In this document: piece after piece, positions 19,245 to 27,487 of the stretch | Layout: each line of letters opens with the position of its first letter | Position numbering within the stretch: position 1 is the first letter of the stretch | NCBI GenBank assembly: GCA_016936815.1 | Contig: JAFGXD010000090.1 | Coordinates: forward strand, 1 to 64,000 | Direction: 5' to 3' | From: Bacteroidales bacterium | GTDB taxonomy: Bacteria; Bacteroidota; Bacteroidia; Bacteroidales; GWF2-38-335 | Length of the DNA stretch: 64,000 nucleotides | Position numbers and translations under genes: made by a program | Notes under the pieces: generated by a model | Told to the model about the DNA's origin: nothing | The model's database searches: none | Seen by the model: only the letters and a program-made list of their open reading frames with translations

Positions 19245-19574
19245 ATGTTTGCAACAATTAGGCATAAGCTTTCATTAAAGCAACTGATAAAAAGAATTGT
19301 AATTATATTACTAATTGAGTATTCATTATCGTTAATATATGTATTTATTCTGAATATACCAGGTAAAGTATTTCGATTAGATGATATTCCAATAATAATA
19401 CTAGATGTAACATTAGTAAATGTTGTGGCACTGGTTTTTGTGCCATTTTTGGCATTGTTCTTTATGAGAATCCCTTTATACAGAATTATTCTTTTAACTC
19501 AATATGGAGCTCTTGCTTTTTGTGTGATTTTCTTTTTGTATTTAATAATGCGTTTTCATCTTTCATTATTTTAA
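19245..19574 (+). CDS. Small three-helix membrane protein, unknown
   Basis: A 109-residue protein with three hydrophobic helices (about residues 18-38, 44-70 and 80-106) and a basic N-terminus (MFATIRHKLSLKQLIKR). It is probably an inner-membrane protein. I recognise no family. It is the last gene of the small-gene island and shares its upstream leader type with the DUF2007 and acetyltransferase genes, suggesting common origin or regulation rather than co-transcription. Confidence 0.55.
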   Translation: MFATIRHKLSLKQLIKRIVIILLIEYSLSLIYVFILNIPGKVFRLDDIPIIILDVTLVNVVALVFVPFLALFFMRIPLYRIILLTQYGALAFCVIFFLYLIMRFHLSLF

Positions 19575-19730
19575 GAATAAAGAAAAAATCGGCGCTTTTC
19601 AGCGCAACACGTGGCTAAAAACGCCGAAGGCGATGAACAAAAAAACGCCGAAGGCAAAAAGACCCAACCTTACAAACTTTACAAACTTTATATACTTTAT
19701 ATACTTTAAGAACTTTATAAACTACTACCC
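19575..19730. other. Non-coding right end of the small-gene island
   Basis: This holds a GCGC-TTTTCA-GCGC mini-hairpin at about 19591-19604, two copies of AAAACGCCGAAGGC at 19618 and 19643, and the 9-bp array. The his promoter begins right after it. Confidence 0.5.
19669..19722 (-). repeat. 9-bp tandem repeat array, inverted copy
   Basis: Six consecutive 9-base units: CTTACAAAC, TTTACAAAC, TTTATATAC twice, TTTAAGAAC and TTTATAAAC. TTTACAAAC is the exact reverse complement of the GTTTGTAAA unit at 17285-17332, so the two arrays flank the small-gene island in opposite orientation. Confidence 0.9.
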
Positions 19731-19761
19731 TTGCATAATTAAAAAACTTGTTTTACTTTTG
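19731..19761 (+). promoter_or_regulatory. Promoter of the his operon
   Basis: TTG at 19731-19733 and TACTTTTG at 19754-19761 are separated by exactly 20 bases, a textbook Bacteroidota promoter. Transcription should start near 19768, placing the leader peptide, antiterminator and terminator on the RNA in the right order. Confidence 0.75.
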
Positions 19762-19782
19762 CTACGAAATTTTTATATAAAA

Positions 19783-19839
19783 ATGAATTACAATACTTTA
19801 CATCTACATCATCATTTGTTCGCTCAGGCGAGGAGATAA
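19783..19839 (+). CDS. hisL: His operon leader peptide
   Basis: An 18-codon reading frame, MNYNTLHLHHHLFAQARR, with four His codons clustered in LHLHHHL. It starts 15 bases after the inferred transcription start and stops before a terminator. The frame is open further upstream, but that extension lies before the promoter. The peptide acts as a histidine sensor: ribosomes short of charged tRNA-His stall at the CAT cluster. The last codons (Ala-Gln-Ala) overlap the antiterminator strand at 19823-19830, so a ribosome finishing the peptide would mask it. Confidence 0.85.
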   Translation: MNYNTLHLHHHLFAQARR

Positions 19840-19901
19840 TGGTGTATTGTATTTTATGATATTCCTTAACCCGTCTGAGTAAATCAGACGGGATTTTTTT
19901 T
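19823..19901 (+). terminator. His attenuator: antiterminator and Rho-independent terminator
   Basis: The terminator is CCCGTCTGA (19870-19878) paired with TCAGACGGG (19884-19892), followed by eight T residues. An alternative partner, CTCAGGCG (19823-19830) inside the end of the leader peptide gene, can pair over 8 bases (one G-U) with CGTCTGAG (19872-19879), which opens the terminator. Stalling at the His codons leaves CTCAGGCG free, so the operon is read through. A second complementary sequence, CTCAGAC, lies at 19915-19921. The two-state design is inferred from base complementarity. Confidence 0.85.
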
Positions 19902-19939
19902 GCCTTATGGTTTGCTCAGACATAAAAATCTAAAAAAAA

Positions 19940-20797
19940 ATGAGTAAACTGAAAATTGCTATTCAAAAACAAGGCCGCCTTAGCGAAAAATCTCTTAAAC
20001 TGCTCGCCGATTGCGGCATTAAGATTTCTAATGGCGACAGAAAACTAAAGGCAGAAGCTAAAAACTTCCCCGTTGAAATTCTCTTTCTGCGCGACGACGA
20101 TATTCCTCAATATGTGGAACAAGGCGTTGCTCATATTGGCTTTTTAGGCGAAAATGAGGTCTGGGAACAACAAAAAAATGTAAGTGTTCTGGAAAAACTC
20201 GGTTTTGCTCATTGCAAATTGTCGCTTGCTATTCCTAAAGATGAAATATATACAAACCTCAACTATTTCGAAAATAAAAAAATTGCTACAGCATACCCGA
20301 AAATCCTCAGAACCTTCTTTCAGAAAAATAATATAGATGTTGCTATTGAGGAAATTGGCGGCTCTGTTGAAATTGCACCGGGTATTGGTCTTGCCGATGC
20401 GGTCTTCGATATTGTTAGCACCGGAAGCACTCTGCTTATGAATGGTCTTAAAGAGGTGGAGGTTGTTGCACAAAGCGAGGCTGTTCTAATTGCAAATACA
20501 AACCTCGATGAAAATACTAAAAAAACACTTAACAGCCTAATATTTAGAATAAAAGCTGTTAAAAATGCTTCCGAAAATAAATATATTCTTCTTAATGCTC
20601 CCGCTTCCGGCATTGATGAAATTGTGAAAATTCTTCCGGGCATGAAATCTCCTACCATTCTTCCTCTTGCCGATAAAAACTGGTGCAGCCTGCACTCTGT
20701 TGTTAAAGAAGATGAGTTCTGGAGCATAATTGACCAACTTAAAACCCTTGGCGCACAGGGAATTCTTGTGGTGCCTATTGAAAAAATGATTGTATAA
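19940..20797 (+). CDS. hisG: ATP phosphoribosyltransferase
   Basis: HisG, 285 residues, the long form that carries its own C-terminal regulatory domain. It couples ATP and PRPP in the first, feedback-controlled step of histidine synthesis. The opening LKIAIQKQGRLSEKS, the FLRDDDIPQYVEQG segment and the GIGLADAVFDIVSTGSTL phosphate-binding loop are family hallmarks. The C-terminal 75 residues (ending GAQGILVVPIEKM) match the histidine-binding domain. It is the first gene after the attenuator and is followed by hisD 11 bases later. Confidence 0.97.
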   Translation: MSKLKIAIQKQGRLSEKSLKLLADCGIKISNGDRKLKAEAKNFPVEILFLRDDDIPQYVEQGVAHIGFLGENEVWEQQKNVSVLEKLGFAHCKLSLAIPKDEIYTNLNYFENKKIATAYPKILRTFFQKNNIDVAIEEIGGSVEIAPGIGLADAVFDIVSTGSTLLMNGLKEVEVVAQSEAVLIANTNLDENTKKTLNSLIFRIKAVKNASENKYILLNAPASGIDEIVKILPGMKSPTILPLADKNWCSLHSVVKEDEFWSIIDQLKTLGAQGILVVPIEKMIV

Positions 20798-20808
20798 AAA
20801 TATTAGCA

Positions 20809-22104
20809 ATGAAAATTATTAAAAACCCCAAAGAAAAAGACTTGTGTAAATTAACACAACGTTCTTCTTTAAAGCAAAACGACTTATTGCAAACCGTTGC
20901 CGAAGTATTCGAAAATGTGAAAACAAAGGGCGACAGAGCGGTAAAAATGTACTGCAATAAATTCGATAAGGTTAATCTGAAGTCCTTGATATACAACGAA
21001 AATCTTATTAAAGACTCTGCCGGAAAAATTAGCCCCGATTTACGAAACGCCATAGTTTTGGCAAAGAACAATATTGAAAAATTTCATGCTGCTCAATTGC
21101 AACCGGAACTAAAAGTTGAAACTTCTGATGGAGTTTTTTGCAGCTTACAAACTCGTGCTATTGAAAAAGTTGGACTCTACATTCCCGGTGGTTCTGCTCC
21201 CTTGTTTTCGACAGTTCTTATGCTTGGAATTCCTGCTAAAATTGCCGGTTGTAAAGAAATTGTGCTTTGCTCACCACCCGGCAAAAACGGCGAAATTCAC
21301 CCCGCTATATTATTTGCTGCCAATTTGGTGGGAATTAAGGAGGTATTTTGCGTTGGTGGAATTCAAGCCATTGCAGCTATGTGCTACGGAACGGAATCTA
21401 TTCCAAAAACCTACAAAATATTTGGTCCCGGAAACCAATATGTTACAGCTGCTAAAATGTATGCTCAAAATCTTGGAATTGCTATTGATATGCCTGCCGG
21501 TCCCAGCGAGCTTCTAATAATTGCCGATAATTCCTCTGTTCCCGAATTTGTGGCTGCAGATTTACTCTCGCAAGCAGAGCACGGTGACGATAGTCAGGTT
21601 ATTCTTCTTTCAAACAATTTGTTGGTTATTGAAAATTCCCTTTTGGCTCTTAAGAAACAGTTGAAGGTTTTGCCCAGAAAGGAAATTGCGCGTAAAGCTC
21701 TTAAAAACAGCAAAGCCATTCTTTTAGAAAACCTTGACGATTGCATTAGTTTCAGTAATTTGTATTGCCCGGAGCACTTAATTTTGGCTATAAAGGATTT
21801 CGAAAAGTATTCTGCAAAAATCATAAATGCAGGATCTGTTTTTCTGGGAAATTTCTCTTGCGAAAGTGCAGGAGATTATGCGTCGGGAACAAATCATACT
21901 CTGCCAACAAACGGTTTTGCAAAAAACTTCAGCGGTGTTTCTGTTCATTGCTTTCAAAAATTTATAAGCTTTCAGGAGATAAAAAAACAGGGAATTATGA
22001 ATATTGGCAAAGCTGTAGAAATATTGGCTGCTGCCGAAAACCTTGAAGCTCACAAAAATGCTGTTAGTGTTAGACTAAAATATTTAGAAAATGATAGAAC
22101 TTGA
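20809..22104 (+). CDS. hisD: Histidinol dehydrogenase
   Basis: HisD, 431 residues, oxidises histidinol to histidine in two NAD-dependent steps, the last of the pathway. It carries the family motifs GLYIPGGSAPL, GPGNQYVTAAK, MPAGPSELLIIAD, the zinc-binding SQAEHGDDSQ and the C-terminal YASGTNHTLPT. The length is typical. Its end overlaps the start of hisC by 14 bases, indicating translational coupling within the operon. Confidence 0.97.
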   Translation: MKIIKNPKEKDLCKLTQRSSLKQNDLLQTVAEVFENVKTKGDRAVKMYCNKFDKVNLKSLIYNENLIKDSAGKISPDLRNAIVLAKNNIEKFHAAQLQPELKVETSDGVFCSLQTRAIEKVGLYIPGGSAPLFSTVLMLGIPAKIAGCKEIVLCSPPGKNGEIHPAILFAANLVGIKEVFCVGGIQAIAAMCYGTESIPKTYKIFGPGNQYVTAAKMYAQNLGIAIDMPAGPSELLIIADNSSVPEFVAADLLSQAEHGDDSQVILLSNNLLVIENSLLALKKQLKVLPRKEIARKALKNSKAILLENLDDCISFSNLYCPEHLILAIKDFEKYSAKIINAGSVFLGNFSCESAGDYASGTNHTLPTNGFAKNFSGVSVHCFQKFISFQEIKKQGIMNIGKAVEILAAAENLEAHKNAVSVRLKYLENDRT

Positions 22105-23116
22105 AAAATTAGTGCGCAAAAATATTCTTGCGTTAGAGCCATACACATGCGCCCGAGAGGAATATTCCGGAAACGAAGGGATTTTTCTCGATGCCAACGA
22201 AAATCCGTACGGACAGCTCAATCGTTATCCCGATCCTAAGCAAAAATTGTTGAAACAAAAGCTTTCCGAATTAAAAAATATTGATTTGGAAAATATTTTT
22301 CTCGGCAATGCAAGCGATGAAATTATTGATTTGCTTATTCGCATTTTCTGCAATCCCGGAAAAGATAAAATTCTTGTTTTTACTCCAACCTACGGAATGT
22401 ATAAAGTTGCCGCTGCAATTAATGATGTTGAAATTATTGAAATGCCCCTTACCAAACAGTTTCAACCCGATTTACAAAACCTGCCTGCCTCTTTTTTTGG
22501 GAAAACTAACTGCTGCAAAATTGCTTTCTTTTGTTCGCCCAACAATCCTACCGGTAACATTCTCGAAATTCCCGATTGGTTTATCAGTTCTTTTACCGGC
22601 ATTGTTGTTGTTGATGAGGCATATATAGATTTTTGCAAGCAAAAATCCTTTATCGGAAAAATCGCAAATCACCAAAATCTTGTTGTTTTACAAACTTTCA
22701 GTAAGTCGTGGGGACTAGCCGCTGCAAGGGTTGGCATGGCCTTTTCTAACCAAAAAATTGTTGCCTTGCTTAATAAGGTAAAACCTCCATACAATATCAG
22801 CACCCCTAATCAACTTGCTGCCATTGAGGCTCTTGAAAACGTAGAATCGTTTACTATTCGACTGGTCGAATTACTTGAAGAAAAAGACCGACTTCTAAAC
22901 GAACTTTTGTCAATTCCTTACATTAAAAAGGTTTTTCCTTCCGATGCCAATTTTTTTCTGGTTGAAGTTACTAATGCCGAAAAAATATATTCAGACTTGC
23001 TTAAGGCTGGAATTGTTGTTAGAAACAGGAGTTCAGTCGTAAAAAACTGCCTTAGAATATCGGTGGGAACAAGAGAACAAAATTTATTACTTATTGAAAA
23101 ACTTAAAAATTTGTGA
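22091..23116 (+). CDS. hisC: Histidinol-phosphate aminotransferase
   Basis: HisC, 341 residues, a PLP-dependent class I/II aminotransferase converting imidazole-acetol phosphate to histidinol phosphate. Motifs: DANENPYG near the N-terminus, SPNNPTGN, VVVDEAYIDF (PLP-binding Asp and Tyr) and FSKSWGLAAARVG with the Schiff-base Lys. The protein is slightly shorter than the usual 350-360 residues but complete. It starts inside the end of hisD and stops one base before the ATG of hisB. Confidence 0.95.
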   Translation: MIELEKLVRKNILALEPYTCAREEYSGNEGIFLDANENPYGQLNRYPDPKQKLLKQKLSELKNIDLENIFLGNASDEIIDLLIRIFCNPGKDKILVFTPTYGMYKVAAAINDVEIIEMPLTKQFQPDLQNLPASFFGKTNCCKIAFFCSPNNPTGNILEIPDWFISSFTGIVVVDEAYIDFCKQKSFIGKIANHQNLVVLQTFSKSWGLAAARVGMAFSNQKIVALLNKVKPPYNISTPNQLAAIEALENVESFTIRLVELLEEKDRLLNELLSIPYIKKVFPSDANFFLVEVTNAEKIYSDLLKAGIVVRNRSSVVKNCLRISVGTREQNLLLIEKLKNL

Positions 23117-23117
23117 A

Positions 23118-24209
23118 ATGAAAAACGCTTTAATAATTTTTAGAAACGGAACTCTTATAAAGAAAATAGACAACAAATTATTGCCCTATTCGCTTGAAAA
23201 CCTTGAATTTTACCCCGGAGTTTTTCAAAATCTTTCCAAAATTGCAAGAGAAAAAGATTTCGACATTTTTGTAATTATAGAAAAAACCAAAAACTCAGAC
23301 GGGGATTTCAATGAAAACAATTTTGACTCTGTGCAGCAAAAACTTATTCAAGCCTTTAAAAATGAAGGTGTTGAATTTGTAAGATTTTTTATTTTCAGCC
23401 AAAAGGAAAATAATGATTCCGATTTTCAGCAACTGGAAACTCAATTACTGAAATTGTTTTTGAAAGGAAATTATTCCCCGGATAATTCCTTTATAATTGG
23501 AAACAATGATTATCACAGGAAAATTGCAGAGTCTATTGCTTGTAAAGCCCTTATTTTAAATGAAGTAACCTGCAATGATCTTCCATATTCAGTAAATTCA
23601 TGGTCTGAAATTTATTCGATTTTCTCTTCTCAACTGCGAAAAGCCGCAATTTCTCGAAAGACTTCTGAAACCGACATTGAAATCTTCCTAAACCTCGATG
23701 GCAATGGAAAACACGATATTTCTACAGGTCTCGGGTTTTTCAATCACTTACTCGAACAAATTGCAAAACATGGAAACGTAGATTTATCTGTTTCGGCTAA
23801 AGGCGATTTGATTGTTGATGAACACCATACCATTGAAGATGTGGCAATTGCTCTGGGCGAGGCATTTATAAAGGCTTTGGGCAGCAAAAAGGGCATAGAG
23901 CGTTATGGCTTTGTTGTTCCAATGGACGATTGTATTGCTCAGGTTGCTCTTGATTTTGGCGGCAGACCTTTCTTGCAGTGGGAAACGGTTTTTCTAAGAG
24001 AAAAGATTGGCGATCTGCCAACCGAAATGTTCGAACACTTTTTTAATTCGTTCTGTATTAGCGCAAAATGTAATTTAAACATTAAGGCCGAGGGGACTAA
24101 CGAGCATCACAAAATTGAAGCCATTTTTAAGGCTTTTGCCAGAGCTGTTAAAATGGCTGTAAACATCACAAATAATTTTTCAATACCAAGTACAAAAGGA
24201 CTGTTATGA
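23118..24209 (+). CDS. hisB: Imidazoleglycerol-phosphate dehydratase with degenerate HAD phosphatase domain
   Basis: A 363-residue two-domain HisB. I start it at the ATG 2 bases after the hisC stop; an in-frame TTG 24 bases earlier is less likely. The C-terminal half (about 170-363) is a normal dehydratase with the metal-binding motifs FFNHLLEQIAKHG, DEHHTIEDVA and NEHHKIEAIF. The N-terminal half aligns in order with the histidinol-phosphatase (HAD) domain of bifunctional HisB but has lost the active site. The DxDGT nucleophile motif reads FRNGT (residues 8-12), the late GDxxTD motif reads GNNDYH, and the Cys zinc cluster is absent. It is probably catalytically dead and kept as a scaffold. 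hisH overlaps its stop codon. Confidence 0.93.
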   Translation: MKNALIIFRNGTLIKKIDNKLLPYSLENLEFYPGVFQNLSKIAREKDFDIFVIIEKTKNSDGDFNENNFDSVQQKLIQAFKNEGVEFVRFFIFSQKENNDSDFQQLETQLLKLFLKGNYSPDNSFIIGNNDYHRKIAESIACKALILNEVTCNDLPYSVNSWSEIYSIFSSQLRKAAISRKTSETDIEIFLNLDGNGKHDISTGLGFFNHLLEQIAKHGNVDLSVSAKGDLIVDEHHTIEDVAIALGEAFIKALGSKKGIERYGFVVPMDDCIAQVALDFGGRPFLQWETVFLREKIGDLPTEMFEHFFNSFCISAKCNLNIKAEGTNEHHKIEAIFKAFARAVKMAVNITNNFSIPSTKGLL

Positions 24210-24784
24210 TAGCAATTATTAAATACAATGCAGGAAATTCAACCTCAGTTAAAAATGCTCTTAATCGTTTGGGGTTCCAATCTGTTGTTACAGACGACAA
24301 AAAGAAGATTCTAAACGCCGAAAAGGTAATATTTCCCGGAGTTGGAGAGGCCGGTTCTGCAATGAAATATTTGAGAGAAAAAGGATTGGACGAGCTTATA
24401 AAATCCCTTAAACAACCGGTTTTGGGAATCTGCTTAGGTCAGCAACTTATGTGTTTGCACTCAGAAGAGGGAAATACAGATTGTATGGGGATTTTCAATT
24501 GCAAGGTAAGGCTGTTTCCAAATACGGAAATTGTTCCCCACATGGGCTGGAACTCTCTAACAAAACTAAATTCCGAAATTTTTAATGGAATTTCCGAAAA
24601 CCCCGATGTCTATTTTGTCCATAGTTATTATTGCGAAATATCCGAATTTACTGTTGCACAATGCAATTACATTCTCCCTTTTGCTGCAGCAATGCAGAAA
24701 GACAATTTCTTTGCAACACAGTTTCACCCCGAAAAATCCGGATTAATTGGAGAAAAAATTCTACTTAACTTTTTAAAACTATAA
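24206..24784 (+). CDS. hisH: Imidazole glycerol phosphate synthase, glutamine amidotransferase subunit
   Basis: HisH, 192 residues, the glutaminase partner of HisF; it supplies ammonia for closing the imidazole ring. The catalytic triad is visible: nucleophile Cys in [10 protein letters not shown], and His and Glu in TQFHPEKSG. The oxyanion region PGVGEAGSA is also present. It starts with an ATGA overlap on the hisB stop codon, and hisA begins 4 bases after its stop. Confidence 0.96.
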   Translation: MIAIIKYNAGNSTSVKNALNRLGFQSVVTDDKKKILNAEKVIFPGVGEAGSAMKYLREKGLDELIKSLKQPVLGICLGQQLMCLHSEEGNTDCMGIFNCKVRLFPNTEIVPHMGWNSLTKLNSEIFNGISENPDVYFVHSYYCEISEFTVAQCNYILPFAAAMQKDNFFATQFHPEKSGLIGEKILLNFLKL

Positions 24785-24788
24785 CAAA

Positions 24789-25502
24789 ATGAGAATAATA
24801 GCAGCAATAGATATAATTGATGGTAAGTGCGTTAGACTTACAAAAGGTGCTTTTGACACAAAAAAGATTTATAACGAAAATCCGCTTGAAATGGCCAAAG
24901 AATTCGAAACCAAGGGTATTAAGTATTTGCATTTGGTGGATTTAGACGGAGCAAGAACCGGTAAAATTTTTAATCGCTTTATTCTTGAAAAGATAGCTAT
25001 AAACACAAAATTGAAAATTGATTTTGGAGGAGGTATTAAATCTTTAAAGGATGCTGAAATAGCTTTTGAATGCGGAGCAGATCAGGTTACCGGAGGTAGT
25101 ATTGCCATAAAAAACCCTGTGGAATTTATTAAAATACTTGAAAAATTTGGTCCGGAAAAAATAATTCTGGGGGCCGATGTTAACCAACGAAAAATTGCTG
25201 TTTCGGCTTGGCTAGAAAATACAGATAATTGCGTAATTGATTTTATTACAAAGTATTACAACCAAGGAATACGAAATGTAATATGCACGGATATTTCTAA
25301 AGACGGAATGTTAAACGGTCCCTCCGTTAATCTTTACCAAGAAATATTGCAAAATGCTGAAGTAAATCTAATTGCAAGCGGAGGTGTTTCGTCAATTAGC
25401 GATTTAGAAAAACTGCAAACTATTGGTTGCGAAGGGGCAATAGTAGGAAAAGCAATTTATGAAGGAAAAATTTCATTACAAAAACTTACAGAGCTATGTT
25501 AA
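24789..25502 (+). CDS. hisA: Phosphoribosylformimino-5-aminoimidazole carboxamide ribotide isomerase
   Basis: HisA, 237 residues, a (beta/alpha)8 barrel isomerase of the fourth pathway step. Catalytic Asp residues lie in [13 protein letters not shown] at the N-terminus and in [14 protein letters not shown]. The phosphate-binding loops are IDFGGGIKS and IASGGVSS. It overlaps hisF by 7 bases, so the two related barrels are translationally coupled. Confidence 0.96.
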   Translation: MRIIAAIDIIDGKCVRLTKGAFDTKKIYNENPLEMAKEFETKGIKYLHLVDLDGARTGKIFNRFILEKIAINTKLKIDFGGGIKSLKDAEIAFECGADQVTGGSIAIKNPVEFIKILEKFGPEKIILGADVNQRKIAVSAWLENTDNCVIDFITKYYNQGIRNVICTDISKDGMLNGPSVNLYQEILQNAEVNLIASGGVSSISDLEKLQTIGCEGAIVGKAIYEGKISLQKLTELC

Positions 25503-26248
25503 AAAAACGAATAATTCCTTGTCTTGATATAAAAGACGGAAGAACTGTAAAAGGAACAAATTTTCTTAATCTACGAGATGCCGGAAATCCTGTTGAGCTT
25601 GCACAAAAATATGTTTGCGATGGAGCAGATGAACTTGTTTTTCTCGATATTACGGCAACAATTGAAAAGCGTAAAACTCTCGTAAAACTTGTTGAAAATA
25701 TTGCCTCCAAAATAAATATTCCATTTACTGTGGGGGGAGGAATAAACTGTTTAGAAGATGCAGAAGCGGTAATTAAATCTGGCGCCGACAAGGTAAGTAT
25801 TAATTCTTCTGCGGTAAGAAATCCAAAGCTAATTTCGGAAATTGCAAAAAGGTTTGGAAATCAAGCTGTTGTTTTGGCAATTGATACAAAATTCGAAAAT
25901 GGGGAATGGTTGGTTTTTGTAAATGGCGGCTCAGTTTCAACAGAAAAAAGAACCAAAGATTGGGCAAAACAGGCAGTTGATTTGGGAGCGGGAGAAATTT
26001 TACTAACCTCCATGAACCACGATGGCACAAGAACCGGTTTTGCTATTGAATTATGCAATTTGGTTTGTGCTGAGGTAAACGTACCAATAATTGCTTCGGG
26101 AGGAGCCGGAAATTTACTCCACTTTAAGGATGTTTTCGAAAACACCAATGTTAGTGCGGCTTTGGCTGCCGGAATTTTCCATTATGGGGATATAGGAATT
26201 TCAGAATTAAAAAATTATTTAAAAACCGAAAAAATTAATGTAAGATGA
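25496..26248 (+). CDS. hisF: Imidazole glycerol phosphate synthase, cyclase subunit
   Basis: HisF, 250 residues, the cyclase barrel that takes ammonia from HisH to make imidazole-glycerol phosphate and AICAR. Catalytic Asp residues lie in [14 protein letters not shown] and in [12 protein letters not shown]. The phosphate-binding GGGIN and IASGGAGN loops are present. It starts inside the end of hisA and its stop codon overlaps the start of hisIE (ATGA). Confidence 0.97.
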   Translation: MLKKRIIPCLDIKDGRTVKGTNFLNLRDAGNPVELAQKYVCDGADELVFLDITATIEKRKTLVKLVENIASKINIPFTVGGGINCLEDAEAVIKSGADKVSINSSAVRNPKLISEIAKRFGNQAVVLAIDTKFENGEWLVFVNGGSVSTEKRTKDWAKQAVDLGAGEILLTSMNHDGTRTGFAIELCNLVCAEVNVPIIASGGAGNLLHFKDVFENTNVSAALAAGIFHYGDIGISELKNYLKTEKINVR

Positions 26249-26835
26249 AAGTAGATTTTAATAAGACAGGAGGTTTAGTACCGGTTATTGTCCAGAATTA
26301 CCTGAGCAGCAAAGTATTAATGCTTGGTTATATGAATAATGAAGCTCTTGAAAAAACAGTTGACCAGGGTTTGGTAACATTTTTCAGCAGAAGCAAAAAC
26401 AGGCTTTGGACAAAAGGAGAAACCTCGGGTAATTTTCTGAAAGTAAAAGAAATAAAAACCGATTGCGACAACGATACTCTCTTAATTTTAGCAGAACCCT
26501 CCGGGTCAACTTGCCATACCGGAGACGAATCTTGTTTTGGAGACCAATCGGCAAAGGGTTTTTTGTATAAACTTGAAGAAAAAATTAGAAGCAGAATTGA
26601 TGAAAATTCCGAAAATAGTTATACAAATAACCTGTACAAAAAAGGCATAAACAAAATAGCCCAAAAGGTTGGAGAAGAAGCGGTTGAGCTTGTAATAGAA
26701 GCAAAAGACAACAATATTGAGCTTTTCAAAAACGAAGCAGCCGATTTGCTATATCATTTGTTAATTCTCTTGAAAGCCAAAAATATTAAGCTTGAGGATA
26801 TTGAAGAAATATTAAGAACAAGAGACAGATGTTGA
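26245..26835 (+). CDS. hisI: Bifunctional phosphoribosyl-AMP cyclohydrolase / phosphoribosyl-ATP pyrophosphatase
   Basis: The HisIE fusion, 196 residues. Residues 1-110 are the Zn/Mg cyclohydrolase ([26 protein letters not shown], and the Cys ligands around CHTGDESCF). Residues 115-196 are the MazG-like pyrophosphohydrolase ([28 protein letters not shown]). It performs steps two and three of the pathway. It is the last gene of the operon. No clear terminator follows within 180 bases. Confidence 0.96.
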   Translation: MKVDFNKTGGLVPVIVQNYLSSKVLMLGYMNNEALEKTVDQGLVTFFSRSKNRLWTKGETSGNFLKVKEIKTDCDNDTLLILAEPSGSTCHTGDESCFGDQSAKGFLYKLEEKIRSRIDENSENSYTNNLYKKGINKIAQKVGEEAVELVIEAKDNNIELFKNEAADLLYHLLILLKAKNIKLEDIEEILRTRDRC

Positions 26836-26979
26836 AATTACTGAAAAATTGAAATTAGTCCAAACTATAACTTCATAACAAAAGCGGAAAATACTTGCTT
26901 ATTTGTAATCTTTGGTCTTTGGGAAGCAAAAAAAATGCAATTACCCAAATTTTTTCAACCCAAATACAACAAATTAGAG

Positions 26980-26987
26980 TAAATTTG
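26980..26987 (+). promoter_or_regulatory. Candidate -7 element for the basic secreted protein gene
   Basis: TAAATTTG exactly matches TAnnTTTG, 27 bp before the ATG at 27014. A standard TTG at -33 is not seen, so confidence is moderate. Confidence 0.45.
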
Positions 26988-27013
26988 CATTACTATTGTA
27001 AAACAAACTAAAT

Positions 27014-27466
27014 ATGATTTTACGAAAAATTCTTTTTCTGCTGTTAATACTTTCTCTGCTAATAGTAGAAAATTCTTATGCTCAGAAACCTGTAAAACGA
27101 GAAAAACATAGAACAGGACAAAACGATGTTATAAAAGACGGTGACCAGAATTGGGGAGTGAAACAGGGAAGACTAAAAAACTCCAAAATTACAAGTAAAG
27201 GGCGAAGGTATACCAATTCAAAAGAACAGGCAAATCACGCAAAAACAAATAAAAACCGATACGAAAAGCCGAAGAAACGTGTTAATAAAAAACGTTATCA
27301 TTCCAAAAAAGCCAAAGAAGATGTAGATAAGTTCGAAAAGGAAGTGAATACCATTTCAAAAGAAATGAAGAAAGAAGATAAAACTAGAAGAAAACGAGGG
27401 AAAAAAGTCCAAAAACAAAATAGAAAAATACCTGAAACCCAGAAGTTGCCCCGCCGAAAAAAGTAG
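27014..27466 (+). CDS. Small, highly basic secreted protein, unknown
   Basis: A 150-residue protein with a clear signal peptide (residues 1-23, NSYAQ) and a very Lys/Arg-rich mature region, including a predicted charged helix (about 95-130, KKAKEDVDKFEKEVN). There are no cysteines and almost no hydrophobic core, so the mature protein is probably disordered or extended. Such a charge pattern suits binding to polyanions such as LPS, nucleic acid or extracellular polymer, but this is only inference. A GDQNWGVKQGRL segment near residue 42 could be a short motif. It is followed 21 bases later by a membrane protein gene on the same strand. Confidence 0.7.
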   Translation: MILRKILFLLLILSLLIVENSYAQKPVKREKHRTGQNDVIKDGDQNWGVKQGRLKNSKITSKGRRYTNSKEQANHAKTNKNRYEKPKKRVNKKRYHSKKAKEDVDKFEKEVNTISKEMKKEDKTRRKRGKKVQKQNRKIPETQKLPRRKK

Positions 27467-27487
27467 ATAAACTGTAAACAAAAAAAA

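Noticed and set aside
17285-19722. CRISPR array or integron cassette array
   Set aside because: The 9-bp units have no spacers, and I found no attC-like core sites or integrase gene, so only the repeat arrangement is reported.
19633-19782. Upstream extension of the His leader peptide to 68 residues
   Set aside because: It would begin before the inferred transcription start and run through the 9-bp repeat array. The short ATG at 19783 is the sensible start.
20144-20727. Long minus-strand frames inside hisG and other his genes
   Set aside because: They are shadows of strongly conserved genes on the plus strand and show no domain features.
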